Shown: positions 1-10,093, numbered from the stretch's first letter. The stretch is DNA of 43,639 nt from Gemmatimonadota bacterium (GCA_028874985.1 JAPPGI010000148.1:1-43639), one strand, 5' to 3'. Notes: generated from the letters alone by a model not told the origin. A program made the numbers and translations.

Positions 1-239
1 GCCGGAAGCGGGTTGACGGGTATTCCCAACAGGGTCACCTGGCGGAGGAGGCGGACTGCGGGGCTCCACAACTGCCGCGCCTCCCGCTGCAGCGCCTCGA
101 GCGCCTCCTCGATCGTCGTCGCCTCCTCCGCGATCGCCTCTTCGATCGTCATCATCCTCGTCTCCTGGGGGCTCGCCGTGCTCGTCGGAGGCAGCCAGGC
201 CAGCGCCGCAAGGGCGGCTATCGTCGTCAGAGTTTTCAT
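1..239 (-). CDS. Secreted protein of unknown function, 5' part only
   Basis: A reading frame on the minus strand starts with ATG at 239 and stays open to the left edge of the window (79 codons), so the gene continues outside. A good ribosome binding site (GAGGAGA) lies about six bases upstream of the ATG. The product begins MKTLTTIAALAALAWLP, a typical Sec signal peptide with likely cleavage near residue 23-25. A helical, Glu-rich stretch follows (repeated TIEEA motifs, residues 32-50). I do not recognise the family. The start is well supported; the function is unknown. Confidence 0.6.
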   Translation of the reverse strand, partial: MKTLTTIAALAALAWLPPTSTASPQETRMMTIEEAIAEEATTIEEALEALQREARQLWSPAVRLLRQVTLLGIPVNPLP

Positions 240-497
240 CGGTCGTCTCCTCAGATATGGGGGCAACCGTCCGTGCCGTTGTGGGGCATGGTTACCACGG
301 GGTGTCACCACGGGCCAGGGTGCGGGCGGTATTGCCAGATACTCGCGAACATGGAGCCTTGCGCGGTCTCGGCGGCGTCGAGAAAGTGGGGCCGGTTGTC
401 AAAGGAGACTTCTTTGACGGAGACCACATGGCGACCACCCGCCAGCCGCGCATGGGGAATCGGGTGTCCGGCCCTCAGCCTGGACCTCCCGACCCCG

Positions 498-1619
498 TCA
501 AGCCATCGCCACGAAGTCCCCCGGCCCCACCCCCGCCCCCACCGCCACCGCCCGCACCGCTTCGCGGCCCGCGGCCCGCGCCACGGCCCCCAGGTGAAGC
601 GCACCCTTGAACTCCCGCGCGGCCTCCGCCTCCCGCACCGGCGCCCCATGGATCACCTGCCCGATCTTGCGCGCGTCGACCTCGATGAACGCGTGCACCC
701 GCACCCCCCGGCGCCGGAACTCCACCGCGAGCCTCTTCCCCGTCGGACCCGCACCCCACACCACCACGCCCTCCCGCCCGGCCAGCAGGCTGCGCCGCAG
801 GTGATGCACCTTGCAGGCGCGGAACGCGGCGTGCGTGTACGCGGGGTGTGTCCGGCTCAGGCGTCCCGGGCCGTTGTTCCAGTCCAGGAGCACCCGCGGC
901 ACCGACACGAAGCGGTGCCCGGACCGCCACAATCTCAGGAGGAGGTCGTAGTCCTCGGGCCAGCCGCGGTCGCGGTAGCCGCCCACCGAGACCAGCGCCT
1001 CCGCCCTGAACATGAAGGTGGGGTGGGCCAGCGGGCACTCGACGAAGAGGCCGGCTTCGACGGTGTCCCATGACGTCATGTCGTTGAGCCAGGCCGCGTA
1101 CTCGGCTGCACGGGGGGTCACGTTCGCCGGGGGCACGTAGCGCACGCCCGCGCCGCAGCCGGCGAGGCCGGGATCGCGCTCGAGCAGCTCGAGCTGGACG
1201 GCCAGCCGTTCCGGGTGGCAGCGGTCGTCGGCGTCCATGCGCGCGATGTACGCGCCGTTCGCCACGGCCAGGCCACGCTGGAGCGCGGCAACGATTCCGG
1301 AGGACGCGGGGGCCGCATACGTGGCCGCCCGAGCACCGGCCGCCCGGCCCGCACCATCGCCCGCACCCGACTCCACCAGGCGGAAGCGCCCGTCACGCCG
1401 CGCCCAGGCGCGCGCGATCCGGGAGGTGGCGTCGCGGGAACCGTCGTCCACGACCAGGACCTCGAAGCGCGGGTAGGTCTGCGCGTGGAGCGAGGCCAGC
1501 GCCGCATCCAGGGTGGCCTCGCCGTCACGGACCGGCAGAACGACCGAGACGAGGGGGCGGGGGGGAGAAGGTGAAGCGAGGCCGCCGCCCTGTCGTCGCG
1601 CCCTTCCGGCCGGGAGCAT
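498..1619 (-). CDS. Family 2 glycosyltransferase with C-terminal Rossmann-like domain
   Basis: Predicted to transfer a sugar from a nucleotide donor, probably for surface polysaccharide. Of 373 residues, about 24-240 form a GT-A fold: VSVVLPVRDGE at the start, VVDDGS, the metal-binding MDADD (about 128-132), and WPEDYDL (about 220-226), which carries the likely catalytic acid. A Gly/Ala-rich insertion of about 25 residues (85-110) lies where most GT2 enzymes have a short loop. After residue 285 a second nucleotide-binding-like domain begins with GAGPTGK (289-295), as in PglD-like or CoA-binding modules. The ATG at 1619 overlaps the uvrA stop codon (TGATG), which indicates translational coupling and is why I chose it over an ATG 33 bases upstream. 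The sugar substrate is unknown. Confidence 0.8.
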   Translation of the reverse strand: MLPAGRARRQGGGLASPSPPRPLVSVVLPVRDGEATLDAALASLHAQTYPRFEVLVVDDGSRDATSRIARAWARRDGRFRLVESGAGDGAGRAAGARAATYAAPASSGIVAALQRGLAVANGAYIARMDADDRCHPERLAVQLELLERDPGLAGCGAGVRYVPPANVTPRAAEYAAWLNDMTSWDTVEAGLFVECPLAHPTFMFRAEALVSVGGYRDRGWPEDYDLLLRLWRSGHRFVSVPRVLLDWNNGPGRLSRTHPAYTHAAFRACKVHHLRRSLLAGREGVVVWGAGPTGKRLAVEFRRRGVRVHAFIEVDARKIGQVIHGAPVREAEAAREFKGALHLGAVARAAGREAVRAVAVGAGVGPGDFVAMA

Positions 1620-4573
1620 CACCGGTCGCGGTGCTCGCGCGGCCCGGTCCACGGACCGCCGCCCGTCCCCCGCCGGCCCTTCGACCTCCCGGCTCCGGCT
1701 CGCGCCCCTCCCCCACCCGCCACCAGGTCACGCAGGAAGCGTCCCGTCACGCTCTCCGGCACCGTAGCGATGTCCTCCGGCCGCCCCATCGCCACGACCC
1801 GCCCCCCGCGTCCCCCCGCCCCCGGCCCCATGTCAACCACCCAGTCCGCCGCCCGGATCACGTCCAGGTCGTGCTCGACCACGACCAGCGTGTTCCCGGC
1901 CCGCACCAGTTTGCGCAACACGCGGTTCAGGAGCGCCACGTCGTCTCCGGACAGCCCCGTGGTGGGTTCATCCAGGATGTAGACGCTGCGGGAACCCCTG
2001 CGCGCCGCCGCACCGATCAGTTCGCGCGCGATCTTGAGACGCTGCGCCTCGCCCCCCGAAAGGTGCGTGGCCGGCTGCCCCAGCCGGAGGTATCCCAGCC
2101 CGACCTGCTGCAGGTGCCACAGCGCCTGGCCGAGCTTCGGCTCGCGCACGAAGAAGCGCATCGCGCGGTCGACGGTGAAGTCGAGCACCTGGGACACGTC
2201 GTGGCCCCGCACCTTCACCTCGAGCACCTCGGGACGGTAGCGCTTGCCCCCGCATACCTCGCACGGCACGTGGATGTCCGCCATGAAGACCATCTCGACG
2301 CGCACGAACCCCGCCCCCGCGCACTCCTCGCAGCGCCCGCCGCCCTTCACGTTGAAGGAGAAGCTGCCCGCGTCCAGTCCGGCGGCCCGTGCGGCGCGCT
2401 CGCGGGCGAAGATGCGGCGGATCTCGCCCCACGCCCTGACGTACGTCACCGGGTTGGAGCGGGGGGTGCGTCCGATCGGGCTCTGGTCGACCAGCACGAC
2501 GTCTTCGAGGTGCTCCAGTCCGCTCAGGGTCGTGTAGGCGCCGACCACCTCGCCCAAGTGTTCTCTCGCCGAGGTCCGGCCGCCCTTGAGTTCGTGCTCC
2601 AGAGCGCGGAAGAGGACATCGTGGACCAGCGTCGACTTGCCCGAGCCCGAAACGCCCGTGACCACGGTCAGCGCCCCGACCGGGAATTCGGCCTCCACCC
2701 CGCGCAGGTTGTGCAGCGTCGCGCCTTCGACTCGCAGCCGCGCCCCGTCCACCGGACGGCGCCATTTCGGAGGCCATTCGCCGTTTTCTGCCCCTTGCGA
2801 CAGATTCCTGGACAGATACTGCCCCGTATTTGTCACGGCATCCGTCAAGGTGGTGGGTGAGCCCTCGAAGACGACCTCGCCGCCCCGTTCCCCCGAACCT
2901 GGGCCCAGCTCCACGACGTGGTCGGCGGACAGGATGGCCGGTGCGGCGTGCTCGACCACCACGACCGTGTTGCCCCCGTCGCGCAGCCGCCGGAGCAGGG
3001 CCAGGAGGGCGTCGATGTCCTGCGGGTGCAGCCCGATCGAGGGTTCGTCGAGAACGTAGAGCGTGTCCACCAGACGCGAGCCCAGGGAGTTGGCGAGGGA
3101 GATGCGCTGGGCTTCGCCCCCCGACAGCGTCCGCATCTGCCGGCCGAGGGTCAGGTAGCCGAGTCCGACATCGACCAGAAAGCCCACCCGCGCCGCGAGT
3201 TCCCGGAGGATCGCGGCCGCGATGGCGGTCTCCATGGGGCGGAGTTCGAGCTGCGACAGCCAGCGGGGAAGTTCGTCGATGGGCAGATCGCTGACACCTC
3301 CGATGTCGAGCCCCCCCACCGAGACCTGGCCCGCCTCCGGCCGCAGCCTCGAACCGCCGCAGGCGCGGCAGCGCAGCGGACGCTGGTACCGGCGCAGGAA
3401 GATGCGGATGTACGGCTTGTAGCGCTTGCGCTCCCTGGAGACGAGAAAGTCCACTACGCCCCGGAACGACCCCTTGCCGTAGAGCACGGCGTCGCGGAAC
3501 GAGGCGGGAAGCGCGTCCCAGGGCACGACCGGGGAGACGCCCTCGCGATTGGCGAAGCGGTGCAGGGCCGCTCGTTCCCGGGAGTAGCGCGGCTTGGCCC
3601 AGGGGTCGACCGCTCCCTGCTCAAGTGAAAGACCGCCGTTCGGAACGATCAGCCCGGGATCGTACTCCAGGGTGGCGCCGAAGCCGGTGCATGCCGGACA
3701 GCTGCCGTACGGATTGTTGAAGGAGAAAAGCTTGGGCTCGGGCTCCAGGAAGGTCACCCCGGGGTGCCGCGGGCAGCGGAACGCCTCGGAGAACCGAAGT
3801 GCCCCGGCTCCCTCCGGAGCCGCCGGGACGACCACAGCTTCGCCCTCCCCTTCCCGGAAGCACGTCGCCAGCGAATCCGCCAGGCGGTCGCGCCAGCCGC
3901 GGTCCGGCTTGCTCACCGCCTTGATCCGGTCCACCACGACCAGGACCTCGCGGCTGGCGGCCAGATCGGGAACCGTAACCCCCGGCTCGGCTTCCGGCGC
4001 CAGCAGCTCGGAGAGTTCCGCCGGCGCACCGTCGGCCAGCACCCTCGCGAAGCCCAGCGACCGCAGGTTCCCGGCCACGAGCCGGTGCGAGACGCGGCCG
4101 CTGCGGGAAAGCGGAAAGGCGATCATCAGCCTGGCGCCCGCGGGCAGGGCCGAAACACCGTCGACGGCATCCGAGATCGTGTCGGGGCGCACCTCGTCGC
4201 CGCACTCGGGGCAGTGCGTCCGGCCGACGCGCGCGAAGAGCAGACGGACGAAGTCGTACACCTCGGTCGCGGTGCCGACCGTGGAGCGGCTGGTGGTGGT
4301 CGGGTTGCGCTGCTCGATGGCCACCGCGGGCGCGAGTCCCTCGATCCGGTCCACGTCAGGCTTCTCGAGGCGGTCGAGGAACTGCTTGGCGTAGGTGGAA
4401 AGCGCCTCCACGTAGCGGCGCTGTCCGGCCGCGAAGAGGGTGTCGAGCGCAAGCGAGGACTTCCCCGAACCCGAGGGGCCGGTGATGACCGTGAGCGCAC
4501 CCCGGGGGAGATCGACGTCGATGTTCTTCAGGTTGTGCTGGCGGGCACCCCTGATGCGGATCGGTTCGTCCAT
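1619..4573 (-). CDS. uvrA: Excinuclease ABC subunit A (UvrA)
   Basis: DNA damage-sensing ATPase of nucleotide excision repair; it loads UvrB at lesions. The 984-residue product has two ABC modules. The first Walker A is GPSGSGKS (32-39), the second GVSGSGKS (about 640). Both signature motifs (LSGGEAQR) and both DEP Walker B motifs are present. The first zinc module reads C-X2-H ... C-X2-C (about C267, H270, C292, C295) rather than four cysteines. The second zinc module (CEEC ... CEVC) is canonical. The tail of about 30 residues is Gly/Arg-rich and probably disordered. The start [17 protein letters not shown] matches the usual UvrA N-terminus; the frame stays open upstream but does not look like UvrA. 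It is coupled to the downstream glycosyltransferase and divergent from the aminotransferase. Confidence 0.95.
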   Translation of the reverse strand: MDEPIRIRGARQHNLKNIDVDLPRGALTVITGPSGSGKSSLALDTLFAAGQRRYVEALSTYAKQFLDRLEKPDVDRIEGLAPAVAIEQRNPTTTSRSTVGTATEVYDFVRLLFARVGRTHCPECGDEVRPDTISDAVDGVSALPAGARLMIAFPLSRSGRVSHRLVAGNLRSLGFARVLADGAPAELSELLAPEAEPGVTVPDLAASREVLVVVDRIKAVSKPDRGWRDRLADSLATCFREGEGEAVVVPAAPEGAGALRFSEAFRCPRHPGVTFLEPEPKLFSFNNPYGSCPACTGFGATLEYDPGLIVPNGGLSLEQGAVDPWAKPRYSRERAALHRFANREGVSPVVPWDALPASFRDAVLYGKGSFRGVVDFLVSRERKRYKPYIRIFLRRYQRPLRCRACGGSRLRPEAGQVSVGGLDIGGVSDLPIDELPRWLSQLELRPMETAIAAAILRELAARVGFLVDVGLGYLTLGRQMRTLSGGEAQRISLANSLGSRLVDTLYVLDEPSIGLHPQDIDALLALLRRLRDGGNTVVVVEHAAPAILSADHVVELGPGSGERGGEVVFEGSPTTLTDAVTNTGQYLSRNLSQGAENGEWPPKWRRPVDGARLRVEGATLHNLRGVEAEFPVGALTVVTGVSGSGKSTLVHDVLFRALEHELKGGRTSAREHLGEVVGAYTTLSGLEHLEDVVLVDQSPIGRTPRSNPVTYVRAWGEIRRIFARERAARAAGLDAGSFSFNVKGGGRCEECAGAGFVRVEMVFMADIHVPCEVCGGKRYRPEVLEVKVRGHDVSQVLDFTVDRAMRFFVREPKLGQALWHLQQVGLGYLRLGQPATHLSGGEAQRLKIARELIGAAARRGSRSVYILDEPTTGLSGDDVALLNRVLRKLVRAGNTLVVVEHDLDVIRAADWVVDMGPGAGGRGGRVVAMGRPEDIATVPESVTGRFLRDLVAGGGGARAGAGRSKGRRGTGGGPWTGPREHRDR

Positions 4574-4752
4574 CACTCCCCGGCAAGTCCGTGGGGAACC
4601 CCGTGCGGGGCACCTGGAGCGGCGGGGCACCCGGCGCGGCGCACCCCGTCCCCGTTGCCAGAACGCACGATTTCCCCGACCGTGGAACGGCCGCCCCCTC
4701 GGAGCGGAGACGGCCAACACCACGAAGAATCTACAGCACGACCCGAAGGACC
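4574..4752. promoter_or_regulatory. Divergent intergenic region uvrA / aminotransferase
   Basis: These 179 bases separate the divergent starts of uvrA (4573) and the aminotransferase (4753), so promoters for both must lie here unless they are further upstream. I cannot point to a convincing -35/-10 pair. A GC-rich hairpin (CCCC-GTGC-GGGG, 4599-4610) lies just ahead of the uvrA start. The sequence GAAGGA upstream of the ATG at 4753 is the likely ribosome binding site. Confidence 0.3.
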
Positions 4753-5820
4753 ATGGACATCTACCCGCGCGCGGACTATCGCATTCTCGACCGCTACCTC
4801 CCCGACCGGTCCCCCATCGCCGCAGACCTGAGCGACAACCGCAACCTCTGGGGCGCCCATCCGTCGGCGCTCGAAGTCCTGGCGGGCTCCGGGACGGCGT
4901 CCGCTTCGCAGTACCCGGGCAGCTACTCGGACCGGCTGGTCGCCGCCGTCTCGTCCCGGTTGAACATCGCGCCCGAAAACGTGGCCACCGGGGCCGGGGG
5001 TACCGGGGTCCTCGACACGCTGATGCGGGCCGTGGCACCCACCACCGTGCGCTATCTCGACCCGGGCTGGCCGATGACGGGGATGCTCGCGGTCATGAAC
5101 GGTCACCGTCCGGTCGCGGTGGAGTGGGGAGAGGGGCTGGACGATCCCGTGCGCTTCGCGGGAGACGATCCCTGCATCGTCTTCGTGGCCAACCCCGGCA
5201 ATCCCACCGGCGAGGCGATCCCCGACGACTGGATCCGGGCCGTCCATGAGCGCACCGAGGCGGTCGGCAGTGTCCTGATACTCGACGAGGCGTACGGGGA
5301 GTACAACCGCGAGCCCGGCGACCGCGTGCCCTATGACCTGGCGCTGGGCGGGGAACGCACGATCTGCGTGAAGACGCTCTCCAAGGCGTACGGGCTCGCG
5401 GGCCTGCGGGCCGGATACGGCGTGGGGAGTGCGCCGCTGATCCTGGAGGTGGACAAGGCGCGCGGCCCCTTCGTGGTCTCCAGCGTAACCGGCGCCGCCG
5501 CCGCCGCCGCCATCTCCAGCCGATCGTCCTGGCTGGCCGAGACCATCGCCGAGACGCGGGCCAGTCGCGAGCGCGTCCGCAACGCCCTGCTTCAGCGGGG
5601 CTACGAAGTCCCCCGCTCGGCGGCCAACTTCGTCTTCATACGCCTTCCCGGGGACGAACTCGACGACACCGCGGGGCGGCTGGAGCGCTGCGGCGTGCGG
5701 CTGCGGCCCTTCGCGAGCGCCTCCCCGCGCGGCTTCGGGCTGCGCGCCACCGTGGCGCCCTGGGACGGGATGCAGCGGCTGCTCGACGGGCTGGACCGGG
5801 TCCGATCGGGGTCCGTGTAG
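4753..5820 (+). CDS. Pyridoxal-phosphate aminotransferase, HisC-like
   Basis: Class I/II fold PLP enzyme resembling histidinol-phosphate aminotransferase. The 355-residue product has NPGNPTG (147-153), the cofactor-contacting Asp and Tyr in [10 protein letters not shown] (Asp178, Tyr181), and the Schiff-base lysine in [16 protein letters not shown] (Lys211). The start [10 protein letters not shown] is chosen because GAAGGA precedes it and because the 54 codons upstream in the same frame read as random Pro/Arg-rich sequence. There are no other histidine genes nearby, so a role in histidine synthesis is not supported by context. It could equally act on another amino or keto acid. Confidence 0.85.
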   Translation: MDIYPRADYRILDRYLPDRSPIAADLSDNRNLWGAHPSALEVLAGSGTASASQYPGSYSDRLVAAVSSRLNIAPENVATGAGGTGVLDTLMRAVAPTTVRYLDPGWPMTGMLAVMNGHRPVAVEWGEGLDDPVRFAGDDPCIVFVANPGNPTGEAIPDDWIRAVHERTEAVGSVLILDEAYGEYNREPGDRVPYDLALGGERTICVKTLSKAYGLAGLRAGYGVGSAPLILEVDKARGPFVVSSVTGAAAAAAISSRSSWLAETIAETRASRERVRNALLQRGYEVPRSAANFVFIRLPGDELDDTAGRLERCGVRLRPFASASPRGFGLRATVAPWDGMQRLLDGLDRVRSGSV

Positions 5821-5871
5821 CAGCCCGCTCCGGGCCGCGCAGGGAATACGCGCACCGACACGACCCGGGCA

Positions 5872-7692
5872 GTGAGCAGCGGATACGACGAGGAGGTCCT
5901 CGGCAAGGCCTACGACTCCCGGCTCATGGCCCGGATGCTGCGCTATCTGCGACCCTATGCGCTGCCGGTGGCGGGAGCCGTCATGCTGCTCATGCTCGCG
6001 TCGGCACTGGCCGTAGTCGGCCCCTATCTCACCAAGATCGCCCTCGACGAGGCCATCCCGCGCGGCGACGGCGGCCAGCTCGCCTTCCTGGCCATGCTCT
6101 TCCTGGCAGCCATCGTGCTGGCGTTCGTCTTCGAGTACGCACAGGCCCTCGTGACCACCTGGCTGGGGCAGCGGGTCATGTACGACCTGCGAACCCAGGT
6201 CTTCGCGCGCCTCCAGCGGCTCGACCTCGCCTTCTACGACCGAAATCCGGTGGGCCGCCTCATGACGCGCATCACCTCGGACGTCGAGACGCTGAACGAA
6301 CTTTTCAGCTCGGGCCTGGTGACCGTCTTCGGCGACCTCTTCACCCTCCTGTTCATCGTCGCGGCCATGATCCAGCTCGACGCCGAACTGGCACTGGTCA
6401 CCTTCAGCGTACTGCCCTTCGTCGCCTGGACCGCCTTCGTCTTCCGGTCGCGGATTCGGGCCGCCTACCGCGACATCCGCGTGCGGCTCGCCCGCATGAA
6501 CGCCTTCCTGCAGGAGCGCTTCACCGGAATCCGCATCGTCCAGCTCTTCAACCGGGAGGAAGCCGATCTCGAGCGCTTCAGGTTTCTCAACAACGACTAT
6601 CTGGACGCCCACCTCAGGTCGATCACCTACTACGCTCTCTTCTACCCGATCATCCAGGTGCTCACCGCGGTCGCGCTCGCGCTCATCGTCTGGTACGGGG
6701 GCGGCGCCATGGTACAGGGGGCCGTAACGATCGGGGTTCTGGCAGCCTTCCTGGACTACGCGCGCCGCTTCTACCGCCCCATTCAGGACCTTTCGGACAA
6801 GTACAACCTGCTGCAGGGGGCGATGGCGTCCTCCGAACGCATCTTCCGGCTGCTGGACCGCGAGCCCGCGATCCGGAATCCCCCCCGACCGGCCCTGTTC
6901 CCGATCGGCGCTCCCGGAGAGATCCGCTTCGAGAACGTATGGTTTGCGTACGGGGGAAAGGACCCCGACGGAGGCGAGGCCGACTGGGTCCTCCGCGATG
7001 TCACCTTCACCGTGGCACCCGGCGAGAAGCTGGCGATCGTGGGACACACCGGGGCCGGCAAGACAACCCTCATCAACCTGCTGATGCGCTTCTACGAGCC
7101 CCAGCGGGGACGCATCCTGGTGGACGGCGTGCCGGTCGAGCACCTGCGCATGCGGGACCTCAGGGGGCGGATCGGACTCGTGCTGCAGGACATTTTCCTG
7201 TTCAGCCGGTCGGTGTCGTACAACGTGCGCCTGGGCTCGGGCTCCATCGACGAGGAACGGGTTGCGTCGGTGCTGGAAGCCGTGGGGGCCGTTCCGTTCG
7301 TCCAGCGGCTCCCCCATGGCACCGCACAGGAACTCGGAGAGCGCGGATCCAGCCTCTCGGTGGGCGAACGCCAGCTGCTCTCCCTGGCCCGGGCACTGGC
7401 CTTCGACCCCGACATCCTGGTACTCGACGAGGCCACCAGCTCGGTCGACTCGGAGATCGAGGCCCGGATCGAAGACGCCACCAGCCGGCTGATGCGGGGC
7501 CGGACCAGCCTCGTCGTGGCGCACCGCCTCTCCACCGTTCAGGGCGCGGACCGCATTCTGGTCATCCACCATGGGCGCCTGGCCGAGGAAGGAAGCCACG
7601 AGGAGCTCCTCAGGGCCGGCGGGCTCTATCGGCGGCTGCATGAATTGCAGTTCGCAGGCCGGCGCGATGATGGCGTCGTGACCGGACAATGA
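5872..7692 (+). CDS. ABC transporter, fused permease and ATPase (MsbA/MdlB type exporter)
   Basis: A half-transporter of 606 residues that would dimerise in the inner membrane to export a lipid, peptide or drug. Residues about 20-330 contain the transmembrane region, including 'VAGAVMLLMLASALAVV' and later hydrophobic segments. The nucleotide-binding domain follows, with Walker A GHTGAGKT (about 391-398), signature LSVGERQ (about 494-500, with Val and Glu replacing residues of LSGGQ, common in MdlB-like exporters), Walker B ILVLDEA (about 515-521) and the H-loop His (about 551). The start is GTG at 5872, 51 bases after the aminotransferase; no strong ribosome binding site is visible. The substrate cannot be told from sequence. 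Confidence 0.88.
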   Translation: MSSGYDEEVLGKAYDSRLMARMLRYLRPYALPVAGAVMLLMLASALAVVGPYLTKIALDEAIPRGDGGQLAFLAMLFLAAIVLAFVFEYAQALVTTWLGQRVMYDLRTQVFARLQRLDLAFYDRNPVGRLMTRITSDVETLNELFSSGLVTVFGDLFTLLFIVAAMIQLDAELALVTFSVLPFVAWTAFVFRSRIRAAYRDIRVRLARMNAFLQERFTGIRIVQLFNREEADLERFRFLNNDYLDAHLRSITYYALFYPIIQVLTAVALALIVWYGGGAMVQGAVTIGVLAAFLDYARRFYRPIQDLSDKYNLLQGAMASSERIFRLLDREPAIRNPPRPALFPIGAPGEIRFENVWFAYGGKDPDGGEADWVLRDVTFTVAPGEKLAIVGHTGAGKTTLINLLMRFYEPQRGRILVDGVPVEHLRMRDLRGRIGLVLQDIFLFSRSVSYNVRLGSGSIDEERVASVLEAVGAVPFVQRLPHGTAQELGERGSSLSVGERQLLSLARALAFDPDILVLDEATSSVDSEIEARIEDATSRLMRGRTSLVVAHRLSTVQGADRILVIHHGRLAEEGSHEELLRAGGLYRRLHELQFAGRRDDGVVTGQ

Positions 7693-7893
7693 CAGGATCC
7701 GATGGACTTGACAGGTCTCCCGGTGTCGTCGAAACCGTCACCGTCGATCCGGGACTATTGCGCTCTTGTTGTTCCCGCGTGTACCATGATGGAGACTCAC
7801 GTTACGCTGGGGGCCCCTGACGTCGAATCCGGCATCCGCTGTCCACCCGGCGACTACGAGGGTGTCCATCCCCGGTCCGGAGGTAACCGATCA

Positions 7894-9162
7894 GTGCGCA
7901 CCACGCGCAGGAGACCAGCCACAAACACGGACAGTAGTCCCGCTGGCCCGGAATTCGAGAAGCGTATCAGACGGGAAGCCACCCTCGGCGACCTGGATCT
8001 CGACCTGGCAGGGGCATTTCTGAAGGCCTCGCCCGTCGGCGGCGAATCCGTGCTGGACTCCCTGCAACACTATGGCCTGATCCGGCCACAAGAGGACGAG
8101 GACGACTGGACGGTCTCGAACGCGGCGCTTCTCCTCTTCGCCCGGGCCGCCGGGCGGCGCTGGCATCCTCGTGCGGGGCTTCGGGTGGCGCGCGTCGCCG
8201 GCACGCAGAGGTTGGCCGGCAACCAGAATGTGACCGATGCAGCGCTTGTCCACCCGCCCCTGGCCTGCGGAATACGGGAGTCCCTGCGAGCCGCCGGGAC
8301 GCATGTCCGTCGTTCCGAGGCGCTGCGCGACATCTTCTTCCGGGACATGCCCGAGTACCCGGACCTTGCCTGGCGCGAGATCATCGTCAACGCCATCGCC
8401 CATCGTGACTACGCCATCCAGAACCAGGGGACGGAAGTCACGTTCTTCGACGACCGGATGGAGGTGTCCAGCCCTGGCGGACCGGTACCGCCCGTCACGG
8501 TGGAAGCGCTGAACGAGGGAACGCCGGTCCGCGCACTTCGCAATCCCGTGCTCACGCGTGTTCTGACGGATGTGGGGATCATGAAGGGAAGGGGCAAGGG
8601 CTTTGCGACGCTCCGCAAGGTGATGTCGGAGAGCTCCTTGCGGGTACCCACGGTTGTGCACCGGGCCGGTCTGTTTCTGGTCACCCTTCACAACCGGCCC
8701 GAACACGCAATGGCGGGGCCGGGGTGGAAAAACGTTGTGCTCTCTCTCCCTGTGTCACGGGACCAGAAACGGATTCTGCTGGCGCGGCCCGACGGTTTCA
8801 CGCACCAGGACTACCAGCGGCTGAACGCCGTCCTCGAAGAGGAGGCCAAGCGGGGTGTACACGATCTGGTCCGGAAGGGCATCACCACTTGCGCCTTCAA
8901 CTCCGAAGACGAAATGCCCGTCTACTACCTCACCGCCGAACTCGATGCAACGCGGTGGTTTCTCGAAGACCGCGTCCCCAAGCTGCGGGAGCACTTCCAG
9001 CGTGATCCGAAGCTGCGGGTGGCCGAGTACCGGACGCTTTTCGAGGCGGCTCCCGCCCACGCCACCCGGGAGTTGCGCCAGCTCGTCGAACTGGGTTTCC
9101 TTCGCGAGGAGGGGCGCGGCAGGGGTAAGGGCTACCTGCCACTCGCCGGTCTGCGGAAGTGA
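7894..9162 (+). CDS. RecG-like / HATPase_c_4 ATP-binding protein
   Basis: Resembles the ATPase part of proteins often annotated as ATP-dependent DNA helicase RecG-like or AlbA_2 (Schlafen-like) regulators. The ATP-binding GHKL-type motif WREIIVNAIAHRDY lies at about 160-173, followed by DDRMEVSSPGG and a glycine-rich GRGKG loop (about 232-236). The C-terminal third looks like winged-helix segments (TRELRQLVELGFLREEGRGRGKGYL). The start is GTG at 7894 because GGAGGT lies nine bases upstream (7879-7884); the frame stays open to 7702 without recognisable protein. With this start the protein is 422 residues and lacks the N-terminal AlbA_2 domain usual in the family. There is room for only about 65 residues between here and the ABC gene, so the domain seems genuinely absent. 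Confidence 0.75.
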   Translation: MRTTRRRPATNTDSSPAGPEFEKRIRREATLGDLDLDLAGAFLKASPVGGESVLDSLQHYGLIRPQEDEDDWTVSNAALLLFARAAGRRWHPRAGLRVARVAGTQRLAGNQNVTDAALVHPPLACGIRESLRAAGTHVRRSEALRDIFFRDMPEYPDLAWREIIVNAIAHRDYAIQNQGTEVTFFDDRMEVSSPGGPVPPVTVEALNEGTPVRALRNPVLTRVLTDVGIMKGRGKGFATLRKVMSESSLRVPTVVHRAGLFLVTLHNRPEHAMAGPGWKNVVLSLPVSRDQKRILLARPDGFTHQDYQRLNAVLEEEAKRGVHDLVRKGITTCAFNSEDEMPVYYLTAELDATRWFLEDRVPKLREHFQRDPKLRVAEYRTLFEAAPAHATRELRQLVELGFLREEGRGRGKGYLPLAGLRK

Positions 9163-9205
9163 CCGGCAGACAGTTCGCAACAACCTGCACGAAAGGAACG
9201 CGTAA

Positions 9206-10093
9206 ATGACATTCGTACCCATCGCCATCGTCCTCATCGCACTGGGAGCTGTCGTCCGCAGCCTCCCGAAGGGGACAGCCAAGATTCCGACCAGGCTCGC
9301 CGGCTACGTCATCATGTTCATGGGGGTCGCCCTCGTTCTCCTGAACGCCGTCGTACTGATCGGCGTCGGCGAAGTGGGGGTCCAGCACTGGCTGGGCACG
9401 GTCAACCCCAGGCAGCTCGAGCAGGGCATACACGTAATCAACCCCCTCGCGTCGGTGGAGCGCATGTCGGTAAGGGAGCAGTCCTTCCCGGCCCAGGGCG
9501 GAATCGAACAGATCGAGGCCCAGACCTCCGAGCAGCTGAACGTGACCCTCGAGGTCTCCCTCCTCTTCCAGATCAACGGCGCCAACGCACCCGACCTCTA
9601 TGACCGCATCGGCTCGGAAGACCAGATCAAGCGCAGCATCGTCCTGAACGCCGTACGCAACGGCGTGCGCGATGCCGTCGCGACCAAGTCGATCAACGAG
9701 ATCTTCTCGCCGGACCGGCGCGAGCTCGCCATCAGCATGAAGGACGAGATCCAGGCCAAGGCCGGCGACCGGATTGAGGTGGTCGACGTCTTCGTCCGCG
9801 ATATTCAGGCCCCGGCGCGCGTGCGCGAGGCGATCGAGCAGAAGCTGGAGCGCGAGCAGCAGGTGGCCGCCGAGGAGTTCCAGACCCAGATCATCCAGGA
9901 GCAGGCGCGCCAGCAGGCGGAGGAGGCGAAGGGAATCGCCGAAGCCCAGCGCATCATCAGCGAGGGGCTGACCCAGGAGTACCTGACGTTCTTCTACATT
10001 CAGCAGCTGGCGCAGATGCCCGAGGGGTCGCTCGTCTATGTGCCGACGGAGGGTGGAATCCCCCTGATAAGAAACCTGGGCGGGGGACGGTAG
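9206..10093 (+). CDS. SPFH / Band 7 (prohibitin-like) membrane protein
   Basis: Scaffold protein of the stomatin-prohibitin-flotillin-HflK/C family, which oligomerises at membranes and often controls membrane proteases. The 295-residue product has two N-terminal hydrophobic segments (3-20 and 31-54), then the Band 7 domain (about 55-210), including 'EQLNVTLEVSLLFQI' and an Arg/Asp-rich 'VDVFVRDIQAPARV'. A coiled-coil rich in Glu, Gln and Ala follows (about 205-250), then a short C-terminal region. GAAAGGAA precedes the ATG. It sits 26 bases before a metallopeptidase gene on the same strand; a functional link is possible but unproven. Confidence 0.88.
   Translation: MTFVPIAIVLIALGAVVRSLPKGTAKIPTRLAGYVIMFMGVALVLLNAVVLIGVGEVGVQHWLGTVNPRQLEQGIHVINPLASVERMSVREQSFPAQGGIEQIEAQTSEQLNVTLEVSLLFQINGANAPDLYDRIGSEDQIKRSIVLNAVRNGVRDAVATKSINEIFSPDRRELAISMKDEIQAKAGDRIEVVDVFVRDIQAPARVREAIEQKLEREQQVAAEEFQTQIIQEQARQQAEEAKGIAEAQRIISEGLTQEYLTFFYIQQLAQMPEGSLVYVPTEGGIPLIRNLGGGR

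Noticed and set aside
305-649. Minus-strand frame between the glycosyltransferase and the left-edge gene
   Set aside because: Most of it overlaps the glycosyltransferase end in another frame, and the remaining 60 residues match nothing I know and lack a ribosome binding site.
4660-4671. LexA-like box GAACGCACGATT ahead of uvrA
   Set aside because: Only one half of GAAC-N4-GTTC is intact; too weak to call an SOS operator.
4573-7689. Very long open frame on the minus strand (over 1000 codons) opposite the aminotransferase and ABC transporter genes
   Set aside because: It is antisense to two clearly recognisable plus-strand genes, has no family motifs, and arises from the high third-position GC of the real genes. 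The same holds for long frames opposite leuS (11456-13891), the Bat genes (19076-21691, 25053-26579, 31587-34979) and tkt (14881-16260).
7708-7713. TTGACA as -35 box for the RecG-like gene
   Set aside because: No acceptable -10 sequence 16-18 bases downstream, and it lies about 180 bases from the start.
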